From NCBI GenBank assembly GCA_965178125.1, contig OZ237740.1, forward strand, positions 310,001 to 374,000: a DNA stretch of 64,000 bases, read 5' to 3'. The notes under the pieces were generated by a model. The model saw only the letters and a program-made list of their open reading frames with translations. It did no database searches and was not told the DNA's origin. A program made the translations under genes and the position numbers. Source of the DNA: Bilabrum cf. latius. Lineage: Eukaryota; Bigyra: Bicosoecida; Bigyra; Bicosoecida. Of the stretch, positions 55,396 through 63,728 are shown piece by piece (position 1 is the stretch's first letter; each line of letters starts with the position of its first letter).

Positions 55396-55767
55396 TCACG
55401 GATTAAAAAGCTTATTAATAGCTTCATTCGTTTTAATGTGCTCCTTGGTGTCTCTTATCTCCTAATGGATATCAACCAGCTTTAATTTTTCTTTCTTAGT
55501 TAATCCGTTCATCCTTCCCTTCAATTCTTTTAAAGTTTTCATATAAGGGGCTATAGCTTCTGTTTTCTTTTTGCTCACCTCTTTATATTCCACATTAAGA
55601 GCGGTTAATTTACTATTCACTTTATTTTTTAATTCTGTCTCTTTTATTTTTAGTTGCTTTAACTTTTGTTCTAATTCACGATTGGTCTTCTTAAAGTCTT
55701 CTACAATATCAAGAAATTCATTCTTTAACTTTGAGCGGGTATTAATCACTTTTTGTAATTTATCCAT
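55396..55767 (-). CDS. Coiled-coil protein, 123 aa
   Basis: MDKLQKVINTRSKLKNEFLD start; one TAG at 55,462-55,464; TGA end. Heptad-like Leu/Ile spacing with Lys/Glu over most of its length predicts a long coiled coil. Family unknown. Confidence 0.6.
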
Positions 55768-55777
55768 TTATATATAA

Positions 55778-56107
55778 TTACTAGATATTTTTTATATTTT
55801 TTTTAAACTTCATTTCAACTCTTTGTAATTCTCGTGCTATTTCTAATTCCATCAATCCCCTTATTATTCTGCCATCGTGATAATCCTAAACTGAACAATG
55901 AATCAAATCATTCTAAACTGCCGGTAAAGGTATTCTATACATCAATTCATATTTTATAATCTCAAGCGTTATTATGCCTGTTCTCTTCTTCAAAGCTACC
56001 CCTAATAAGGGCGGTATTTGTTTATCAGAAACTCTTTTGAATGTCCCTCTAACTATTTTTAATATTCTGCTTATACTCTAATCTGTATAAATTGCTCTAA
56101 AATCCAT
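55778..56107 (-). CDS. Element 1 hypothetical protein, 109 aa (TAG-rich)
   Basis: MDFRAIYTD-Q-SISRILKIV start, with TAG at four codons including one immediately before the TAA stop at 55,778. Apparently helical (PLLGVALKKRTGIITLEIIK, GLMELEIARELQRVEMK). Family unknown. It lies 11 bp upstream of the coiled-coil gene on the same strand. Confidence 0.55.
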
Positions 56108-56209
56108 CGGTATATACTAACCTATATTTTTTTAATTTTTTTTTTAAACTATAGAATTTTATAAAACGGGTTTAATAAATTAAAATAAAATATTGGGCTA
56201 CATTATAAT

Positions 56210-56626
56210 ATGTTCGTTAAGTTCCTGTTATCAAGTGTCAACGTTAAAAAGGTACTCAAGAATAAAAGCATCTCCACTTTTATGTCAATCGTATATATTT
56301 ATGTTGAGAAGCACAAACCATCAATGTTAAAGCATTTTCAACTTGATGACCTTCGTGTCCCTCCAGATTGTAATGAACGACTTAAAAAAAGAGTATTAAG
56401 TGAATTTGAAGAATTTGATTATATATCATATTTCGTTCAACCATTTAGAATAATACACAAGCTAAATGAAGAAAATGTTGAATACCTAAGTGAAGACTTA
56501 AATGATACCGTAGCCATAGATTTATTGGTAAAAAAAGAGAAGGAAGCCATTGAGAAATCAATAAAGAAATAGAAGGATGATATCATCAAAAAGGCTGTAG
56601 ATGACTTTATAGTCTCAAAGGATTAA
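56210..56626 (+). CDS. Element 1 hypothetical protein, 138 aa
   Basis: MFVKFLLSSVNVKKVLKNKS start; one TAG at 56,570-56,572; TAA end. Mostly helical and charged; no recognisable motif. It lies between the divergent 109-aa gene and the convergent BspA-like gene. Confidence 0.6.
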
Positions 56627-56663
56627 ACTATATTTTAATAATAACGTAATTATTAAAATTCAA

Positions 56664-57314
56664 TTAATTAAAATTATCCTCTATCTCCTCTCTCTCCTCG
56701 TTATCCATTACCCATTCTAACCTTGAAGGGTGCCACGCTCTAGCTATTAACTCCTCTTTATACTTCTTGGTTTGTTCTATTGTTTTCTCTTTTCTTTTTT
56801 TATAATATGGTATCAGTGTTGTTGAGTAATTCAATGTTCGTATTTTATATGGTAGCAGTGTTATACAATAATCCACTGTATCATCTTTGATACCGTTCTC
56901 TAAATGGTTGAAACTGAAACAATCATCAAACATAAAAGTAAAGGAATCTACACTTGAAACATTCCATTTATTCAAATTTTGATTGAAATTTTCACATTCA
57001 TAAAACATATAAGACATCATTTCTACATTTGAAACATTCCAGTTATTTAATGGTTGATTGAAGGTTGAACAACCCCAAAACATACCATACATTCCTTTTA
57101 CATTAGAAACATCCCAATTACCCAATGGTTGATTAAACTATTTACAATTGTCAAACATACAACCCATATTCTTAACATTAGAAACATCCCAATTACCCAA
57201 TGGTTGATTAAACTATTTACAATCTCTAAACATTTCTTCCATACTCTCCACTTTAGAAACATCCCAATTATCAAGCGGTTGATTGAACGATTTACAATTT
57301 TCAAACATACAATT
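56664..57314 (-). pseudogene. BspA-like (DUF285) repeat protein, 5' end missing
   Basis: At least five ~25-residue repeats of the form FNQPLGNWDVSNVKGMYGMF with C-x-x-FNQ, the signature of DUF285/BspA-like leucine-rich repeats found in bacteria, protists and giant viruses. TAG supplies Gln or a variable position in two repeats (DNCK-TAG-FNQPL). The C-terminal ~60 residues are basic, ending EEREEIEDNFN. The upstream part is cut at the G8 run (57,315), so the N-terminus is lost. Possible surface or adhesion role. Confidence 0.75.
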
Positions 57315-57322
57315 GGGGGGGG
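57315..57322. other. G8 run at the element 1 / element 2 junction
   Basis: The BspA-like coding frame ends abruptly here and composition changes from AT-rich to about 45% GC. Together with the C9 run at 31,543 it brackets element 1. Confidence 0.7.
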
Positions 57323-57973
57323 TCAAGTGTGATGAGCGGGGCTCCACAGCAATATAGAGGAGACGCTTCGCGCCTCTCTACTCCTCTTAAGTCTCCTAGT
57401 AGAATTCCGTAGCGTGTCTCATAGTCCATGTCTCATAAAACAGACTACTTTTTATCTCCTACAAAGTAGGGGAATTTAAAGTTTATCTTTTATTACTACT
57501 CCTATATTTCTCCTACAGCAATGACAGAGATGTTTTTATAAAAGTGTCAGAAGAAATTTGAAGAATCCAACGGCCTCCCAAAAACATCCCTGTGTTTGCT
57601 GTTAGAGGGATACGGGAGCCGAAGGAACGAATTTGTCCCTACTTCGCAGGGCAAAACTCAATTTTAGACTTACTGAAGAGTTTCTACATCGGTCTCCATC
57701 TAGAGTCATGACGGGAGCCGAGGGAACGTCTGGTCTTTCTCCGAAGCGAAGGTTCCCAAGACTTTCCTACAGCACTCCAGGTGTTCCTCAAGAAATCCCA
57801 CCTTTTCCAAAGAAATCCCAGGTGTTTCCCAAGAAATCCCACCTTTTCCAAAGAAATCCCAGGTGTTCCCCAAGAAATCCCACCTTTTCCAAAGAAATTC
57901 CAGTGCTTTCCATGCGATGCCCGCACTGCCTACGCCTTTCCCCACGGTTTTCCTACCGACCCCTATAGTAAGA
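57323..57973. repeat. Non-coding left part of element 2 with 41-bp tandem repeat
   Basis: No supported gene. Three copies of a 41-bp unit start at 57,778, 57,819 and 57,860 (CAGGTGTT then CAAGAAATCCCACCTTTTCC). Two shorter repeats, GGGAGCCGA(A/G)GGAACG, lie at about 57,612 and 57,713. A GCTTCGCGCC hairpin-like motif lies near 57,365. Confidence 0.6.
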
Positions 57974-58177
57974 ATGGAAATAAAATTTATAAGCGATTCA
58001 CTCTCTAAATTACCCAAAGAGGTTGACACGTTTCCTAACAAGAACACGAAGCGATTCTATCGTGCCCTTATGACTGATTCTCTTGTCAAAAAAATCAATC
58101 CAGTAATATGGAACAAACTCAAGATTAAATTGGAAACGTTTAAGGGGAACGAACGAGGAACATAGTCAAACCAATAA
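57974..58177 (+). CDS. Element 2 small hypothetical protein, 67 aa
   Basis: MEIKFISDSLSKLPKEVDTF start; one TAG (58,163-58,165); TAA end. Basic and helical (KKINPVIWNKLKIKLETFK). Family unknown. Convergent with the next gene. Confidence 0.5.
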
Positions 58178-58186
58178 AACCATACT

Positions 58187-58963
58187 TTAGTCGTTAGCAA
58201 ACATTTTCCAAGCCATTTCCAAAGCTTTCTTATTGCTTATCCCTTGTCCCCGGAGAATTGACGCCATTTTCATCACCCTTGAACGCTTTCCCGAAGACTT
58301 CCCTTTTCCAAACATTTCCACCCATGCTCCACTGACAGGGTCATCAACCACGGAATGAATTCCCTTCATGATAGGGACTCCCACGGTCTTTGTAGCCAAA
58401 TCCCAGCCCTCCTTGAAATCTTTCCCAAAGTCCCTTTCTGTGTTCTACTTGTGTTTGGACTGATTTTTCCTCAAAGCTTTCCTAATTTTAGGCGGTAGGT
58501 CATCTATTATACCTTTTCCAAATAGTTTGGAAGTCCAACCAGCTAAATCCGTAGCGACATTGGCGATTCCCTTGAACGCGGGGCTCATCTATGTTGCGAT
58601 TTCAGCGACGGGCTACATGATGAAAGACTCTAGGGAGGACGTTAAAAGCTTATTCACTTTTAGTATATCGCGGATGAACCTCTAGCAGTTCAAATCAAAC
58701 GCTCTGTATTGGTAAAAATTGTATTCCCCTATGCTTTCCAGGGTGTTTCCCAACAGTTCGTTTGCGGTTATAACACGGCCTTTCAAATCCACGTCCATCG
58801 TTTGACTGCGTTTATCCTTCTTATAGGTAAACCCAACACTAACCCTTTCATTTTTCTCCATCACTAGCGGTTTTCCAGAGCCAATATTGGCGACAAGGTA
58901 GAGATGGAAATAGTCGCTAAATTTGTATTTCTTCTTCATCCGTTTCATCTTCCCGAAACTCAT
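58187..58963 (-). CDS. Element 2 hypothetical protein, 258 aa (4 internal TAG)
   Basis: From MSFGKMKRMKKKYKFSDYFH to TAA 58,187, with TAG as Gln. The N-terminal ~100 residues look folded (NERVSVGFTYKKDKRSQTM). The middle has an amphipathic or hydrophobic stretch (IANVATDLAGWTSKLFGKG). The C-terminus RVMKMASILRGQGISNKKAL is followed by EMAWKMF and resembles a short motif seen in other viral proteins. Possible minor virion protein; family not recognised. The same frame stays open upstream to 59,131 and 59,350, so an earlier start is possible. Confidence 0.55.
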
Positions 58964-59350
58964 GACATTTAACAAGCGATTCAAACCAGACGACAAAGGA
59001 GTTCTTACAATCTTCAGGGAGAAAATCTAACGATTTCCATACTTTTCCAAGGTTTTCCGAGTCGCGTTTGTGTGTCCCACGACGAGTCCGCCACACATAC
59101 AACCACCCCTTTGAGTCATATAGGAGTCCATTGTATTGGATTGTATTTCTTTTTGTTTCCTAGGCCTTCCCCGTTTAGATTTCTTAATATCCAAAGATTT
59201 CTAAATGCTTTCCAGCATTTCCTTGGAGTATGGGTGTTTTCCCTTCCAAGCCACCTAGGTTGCCTCATCGGGTTTTCTCACGGAAAGCATCGTTTTTATA
59301 AACCCCGTGTCTCGTTTGCCTCCTGAAAGCTCGTAAAATGACTCCGCCAT
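58848..59350 (-). pseudogene. Element 2 gene with apparent frameshift, family unknown
   Basis: MAESFYELSGGKRDTGFIKT opens at 59,350 and is plausible, with two TAG codons, to about 59,140 (KRGRPRKQKEIQ). Beyond that the best protein-like sequence is in another frame: NGLLYDSKGWLYVWRTRRG, then GKVWKSLDFLPEDCKNSFVV, to TAG 58,917 (or TGA 58,848 if TAG is Gln), overlapping the start of the 258-aa gene. A near-duplicated AATACAATCCAATACAATGG lies at the switch. Either an indel, programmed frameshifting, or two overlapping genes. Confidence 0.45.
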
Positions 59351-59419
59351 GTTTAGTATAGATTTCCATACTTTTCCAGCCTTGGGGTTTAAGTATATTT
59401 TAGCAGTCTATAGTATAGA
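59351..59419. promoter_or_regulatory. Divergent promoter region of element 2
   Basis: 69 bp between divergent ATGs with CTATAGTATAGA directly before the plus-strand ATG and CTATACTAAAC before the minus-strand ATG. Similar boxes precede the capsid (GTATAGTATAACAGAC) and penton (TATAGTATAGTAA) ATGs, so TATAGTATA is the likely element 2 promoter core. Confidence 0.5.
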
Positions 59420-59695
59420 ATGGTATTTGAGAGAGAACTGGAAGGATTCACATTTGTTGCCCCCTCCAAATAGAAAGGGAAGAAGTATGATGTGTATGAC
59501 GAAGATGGTGAGTATATTACCAGCTTCGGAAGTAATTCCCACGAGCAGTATTTTGACCGTGTCGGGTATTATTCCCATTTAGACCACAAGGACGACGACC
59601 GAATGCGACGGTTTCACCTTAGATTTAAAACCCATAGCAATCCACCGAAGCCTAGAAGCCCCCAATTCTTTAGTTCTTTCTACCTTTGGATTTAA
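59420..59695 (+). CDS. DUF5754-like protein, 91 aa
   Basis: MVFERELEGFTFVAPSK-TAG-KGKKYDVYDE start; TAA end. The core KKYDVYDEDG, YITSFGSNSHEQYFDR, GYYSHLDHKDDDRMRRFHLR follows the family pattern seen in algal and giant-virus DUF5754-type proteins (SFG, D..G.YS..DH.D..RR). The TAG lies next to the conserved Lys-rich opening. Function unknown. Related to the C-terminal domain at 37,477-38,184 of element 1. Confidence 0.7.
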
Positions 59696-59825
59696 ATGCT
59701 TTCCCTTTGGTTTCCCCTCGGTTTCCGACGGTTTCCAAGATTTCCAAGACTTTTCCCCTCGGTAAAAAGCTTCCTTGGAAAAGGGATATATGATTTCCCA
59801 TTGAATAACTCTTCGTCTAAACAGC
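59696..59825. other. Intergenic with dense TTTCC motifs
   Basis: About 130 bp between convergent genes, with TTTCC or GGAAA about every 10-15 bp (GCTTTCCC, GGTTTCCCC, GATTTCCAAGA, ACTTTTCCCC). No gene supported; the minus-strand frame across it has no ATG and is likely a shadow. Confidence 0.45.
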
Positions 59826-60446
59826 TCACAGACGGTTTCCCAAGTCAAAGGTTTGCCGAATGAAGTTTTCCAACTGACTAAATGATGAAAACACCGTGTA
59901 GTGCGATTTGTCTAACTGGCTAATCAGACCGATTCGGCTTCTTTCCACTGCGTCCAAGATATCCTTGGACTCGGATTTAATATCTTCAAACAGGGAATGA
60001 CTTGGAACACACACGAAAATGCTTTCCAGCTTGAATAAATCTTTCCCAAGCTCAATATCACTACAGAAGACAATGATGCGACGACCTTTCTTGGTTAGCC
60101 AACGACTCTTCACGTCCTCATATACTTTCTTACAATGTCCGTAGTAAGTAAGACGGTGAGTAGACTCATCTCCGCTCTCAATCATTTTGTCTAACTTTCT
60201 TATTTCATCCGTTTTAAGGTGTGCCCTAACGACCTCGTCCAAATCCACTAGAAGTAGATTTTTATCCACGGATTCCAATTCCCTGACTAGGTGAGTCTTT
60301 CCCGCTCGTCTGGGAACCACTACACACACCTTCTAACGCTGATGGGGTAATTTAGTGGCCCATCCATACACACACTTGGATCCTTGGTAAGCCAAAGGCA
60401 CCATGGTTCCGATCACGGTCGCTCCAGTAAGAATTGCTGAAGCCAT
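59826..60446 (-). CDS. Membrane-anchored P-loop NTPase-like protein of element 2, 206 aa
   Basis: MASAILTGATVIGTMVPLAY hydrophobic N-terminus; TAG after HQR at 60,334-60,336; TGA end. VCVVVPRRAGKTHLVRE (Walker A-like) and NLLLVDLDEVVRAH match the 205-aa protein of element 1 in order and spacing, and both continue with a region around KKGRRIIVFCSDIELGKDLF / RAVFLTSDFDLAKEIF. A second hallmark shared by the two elements. Role unassigned. Confidence 0.75.
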
Positions 60447-60503
60447 TCTGTCGTTTTATATAATATAAGACAACACAATATATTTATTTAGTCGCTAATT
60501 GAA

Positions 60504-62273
60504 TCACTGCGACATAATCTGGAGCAACTGATTACGAGACAACTATTTTCCTCCTGTTAAACCGGCGGCAGTCATACCGGCAGCAGTCATTCCTCGCCCC
60601 TTCTTTCCTTTCCCCATTCCCACCATCTTGGCGACCTGTGTTCCAGTCTATACTACATCACCCACGGTCTTGAGTAATTGTTTAGCTTTTCCACTCTTCA
60701 CATAATCCGCTACTTTCCTCAAAGCGTGCCTAATCTTGCGACCAAGATGCCTCCTCTTGCCACCATGAAGACCACTGATTTGACTCTCGTAAACCGTAGG
60801 AAGTTTCTGGGCGGAAAGCACATCAGCACGACTGATAACACCCTGGGAATAAGAATACTTCGTTCCCTCGGAGAGATTTAAAACGCCTTCATACAGTCCC
60901 ACGATTACCAGCTCTACACCACCTGCGGGGTAGTCCTCCAAGTCGTTGTTCTGAACCTGAGCGGTGATGGAAATCTCGTTGGAACCGTTAGAACCGTTCG
61001 TCTAATCCACATCTAGACTCAAGTCCTTGGCGGGGTCAAGGCAGATGAGCCCACCGCTCAGAACCTTGTCTCCAAACTTTCTCATGACCCACTCTTCATA
61101 CTCCTGTTCCAAGCCGTTTGTTCTGGATAAGTCCCACAGTTGCTCTCGTGATGCGTCCGCGAGGAGACCCGAACGGTTATTCATCTGGACGGAAAGCGAT
61201 TGAATCGCTAGGAATGTGTTCCCCTTGTCCGTAGGAAGAGTGTTGGGCGACCGCCTTGCGAACACGAAAATGCGAGAAGGAACGGAATTGGAAAGCTTGT
61301 TGTTGTTATTTACCAGAGTAGCCGTGGCTCCGCTTGAAATCCCAGCACCATGTGCCTAGACATATTGCGTCATTTCAAAGACATCGTAGGAAACTTGCTT
61401 GGGTAGGGTAAAGCCGACCTTTGGGGTAAGCATTTCAAGCATTAGCCTGGGATTCATTACCTTGACATCCGAGACGCTCACGGAAGCCCCCTGAGGAAGA
61501 AAGTGAGACCAAAGGGTGTTGCGAAGATTGGCAAAGTTCACATCTAACTCAAGGGTTTCCAGACCGAATAAGGCGGGTTGCTCTTCCTTGGTTTCATAGT
61601 GGAAAGGGGGAACCATAATACATTCGGCTACGGTGAACCTCACGGTGCGTTGTGCCGTGCCTGGACCTCCTGCTGCTGCGGCGGGAACTGGGGTATTGTC
61701 TGGGGTGTTTTCCAACTGGAAATACCCGACACCACGTCCTGGACTCTGATACATACCGTCAGAATACGACCGAAGAGGGTTATTGGAAGCAGCGTTCATC
61801 ATTGAATAACTGGGACAATTATCACGGCGATACACGGAATTCAGGCAGTTTACCTTGTGGACTTCGTCGTCAAGACAGTGATTGACTACATCCATGATTT
61901 GAGCGTTATTCTGGGTAAAGCGAACGGAATCAAGCGTTGCGGTTTGGGTGGCAATAGAACGGTTCAAGGGGTATGCCCTGGGGGCGTAAGCGTCTTCTCC
62001 AAATGGAACAACTGTTGCTGCGTTCGTGTTGCTGAAGTCAAGAGTTAGTTCAAAGGTTGCGGACATATACCCACGGCGACTGACACCGACCCCTGAGGGA
62101 ATGGAAAGCGACCAATTCACGCCCGAGGAATAGTCACCGGCAGACCCTGAAGGTGCGTAGGAACGGAAGGTTCGGTTGGCATATCCAGTATCCACGGCGT
62201 AGGGTTTGGCGGTGATGTCAAGGGAGGCGGGTTCAATCTTGACTGGCTCTAAAGCGTGAATATTGAGGCTCAT
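60504..62273 (-). CDS. Candidate major capsid protein of element 2, 589 aa (4 internal TAG)
   Basis: From MSLNIHALEPVKIEPASLDI to TGA 60,504, with TAG at about 61,359, 61,002, 60,648 and 60,543. Beta-rich body with jelly-roll-like alternation (GYMSATFELTLDFSNTNAAT, RTVRFTVAECIMVPPFHYET, QMNNRSGLLADASREQLWDL). The C-terminal tail is basic and Gly-rich (GLHGGKRRHLGRKIRHALRK; GMGKGKKGRGM), as in the 629-aa protein of element 1. The promoter GTATAGTATAACAGACA lies upstream. Probable double-jelly-roll capsid; fold not verified. Confidence 0.7.
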
Positions 62274-62336
62274 TGTCTGTTATACTATACACTCCGTTTT
62301 AATTTCTGATATTCCTTTCACGAAATATCAAACAAA

Positions 62337-62403
62337 TGTTTTCCAATGTTTTCCAATGTTTTCCAATGTTTTCCAATGTTTTCCAATGTTTTCCAATGCT
62401 TTC
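62337..62403. repeat. 10-bp tandem repeat (TTTTCCAATG), about 6-7 copies
   Basis: Perfect 10-bp periodicity, TTCCAATGTT in register, in the gap between the penton stop and capsid start. It is the densest case of the TTTCC motif that pervades element 2. Confidence 0.95.
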
Positions 62404-62411
62404 CTAAAGGA

Positions 62412-63521
62412 TTACCCGTGTCGGGAAAACTTAAATTTCACCGATGCGGAACCATGCCGAAGATATAGGGGGTGCGTCTCTCCATAGGAATCTTTCCAAT
62501 ACAAATTAAACTGTAGCGTGTCAATACTAGAAGCGTTGAGAAGATCTATGGTGTGTTCTATCTTGGGCTGATACTGGAGAACGGCCTGGTTAATCATCTG
62601 GGAATCATCTAGGACACAATCCATATCCACCAAAACACTTTCCGTGCCTCCTGTAGAACTAATGGACTAATTCGTGGAAAATCCAAAGGGAGTTTTGGCC
62701 GATACCCCCTCGCTTCTCACTGGAAGACTGCTCGTTGTGAAAACGACTCCGCGGAACACCTGGAAATGTGCTAGACTGCCCCTATCCTGGGTCATTTTGA
62801 GTCTGTAAGGGGACTAGGGTATAGTTTCCGTGTATGGGATTGGTGCGAATCCATCATCATCGTTTTCCACCAAATAGTTTGTGCCTAGGGATTTGAATAG
62901 AACGGAGGAAAACACGTCTGGGTTCGTGTCTTGGATTCGCTGGACTGGGAAACCGCTTAAAAGTTCTCCCAATGGTTCATTCAATACCAATCTGTATTTC
63001 TGGGAAGGTTGTCCTTCGTGATAGTTGGAATCCGCGAACAGGGAAAACTTTCCATCGTCATAGGTAAGCGTTGGCGTGGTTGCTACTGCTGACTAGGGAA
63101 ACTTCTCCATGGTCTCATTAAAGAGACTGACAAAGTGTTCTATCGTGTATAAATAATAGTATCTTGTAAATGCCTGGGGGGACTACCAGCTCGGCTACGG
63201 TTCTGCGATTAACTAGGGTTTCCAAATGATGGGTTGCGTTCCAATCATGCTCCCGTCCTCCACGTCTTGGATGCTGATTCTGTAGATGGTTTGGTCTGGA
63301 TTCTTGCTGGAATTTGTGGAAAGGTCTATATCTATGTGGGGAATCCATACGGGAATTGTATTGGTGGATATGGTGAATCGTTGGACGCTCAATTTGTAAT
63401 CCTCCACATTTCCGCTTAAGATTGGCTTTTTCCTCACCTCGTTGTATTGGGCGGGCTGATAGGAGTCTTCATTATTGCGTATATTTGCGTTGATGTAGAA
63501 GTAGTCAGGTTGTCTAGACAT
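62412..63521 (-). CDS. Candidate penton protein of element 2, 369 aa (6 internal TAG)
   Basis: From MSRQPDYFYINANIRNNEDS to TAA 62,412 when TAG is Gln; the standard code sees only the first 102 and last 73 codons. N-terminal NVEDYKLSVQRFTISTNTIP with WIPHIDIDLS, and C-terminal SIDTLQFNLYWKDSYGETHP, match the PLV penton layout and the 317-aa protein of element 1. It lies directly upstream of the capsid gene, as in element 1. TATAGTATAGTAA precedes the ATG. Confidence 0.75.
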
Positions 63522-63728
63522 TTACTATACTATAACTTTTTAAGAAAAGAATAAGCAAAAGAGCGGAGCGCGCTTAAGCGCGAGCATCTTGACTAAAAAC
63601 AGTGAACGGGAGGGGTTTTCAACCCTTTGGGAAATGGTCGGAAGTCTTGGGAAATGGATAGGAAACACTTGGGAATTGCTAAAAAACATTCTAAAGATAT
63701 ACTAAGTGGTTTTTCTGAAAAAGTAACT
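63522..63728. other. Intergenic region with perfect 14-bp palindrome
   Basis: Between the divergent penton and protease genes. CGCGCTTAAGCGCG at 63,569-63,582 is a perfect palindrome. TTTTAAG and TTGGGAA motifs flank it. Several in-frame ATGs (63,627, 63,654) could extend the protease upstream. Confidence 0.5.

Larger units (their letters stand above)
31552..57314. mobile_element. Polinton-like virus element 1 (AT-rich, about 25.8 kb), disrupted
   Basis: A contiguous AT-rich block with the hallmark set of polinton/PLV/virophage-type viruses: protein-primed-type DNA polymerase B, rve integrase, adenain-like protease, packaging ATPase, candidate capsid and penton, plus a PrimPol-helicase. Nearly all genes use TAG as a sense codon and stop at TAA or TGA. 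Most are preceded by a TATATATA-like box a few bases before ATG. The element is damaged: polymerase gene split by an insertion, a zinc-finger gene with in-frame TAA, a homopolymer frameshift, and truncation at the right edge. Confidence 0.85.

Noticed and set aside
31552-57314. Idea that the AT-rich block is an organelle genome with TAG reassigned
   Set aside because: Its genes are viral hallmarks (capsid, penton, protease, packaging ATPase, integrase, polymerase B); no rRNA, tRNA or respiratory genes are seen, and the host genes use the same code.
31552-57314. Idea that the TAGs are nonsense mutations in a dead virus
   Set aside because: TAGs are very frequent while TAA and TGA are almost absent inside the same frames, and several TAGs hit conserved Gln positions.
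59579-59848. 89-codon minus-strand frame upstream of the element 2 frameshifted gene
   Set aside because: No ATG start, closed by TAA, and overlaps the better-supported DUF5754-like gene on the other strand.
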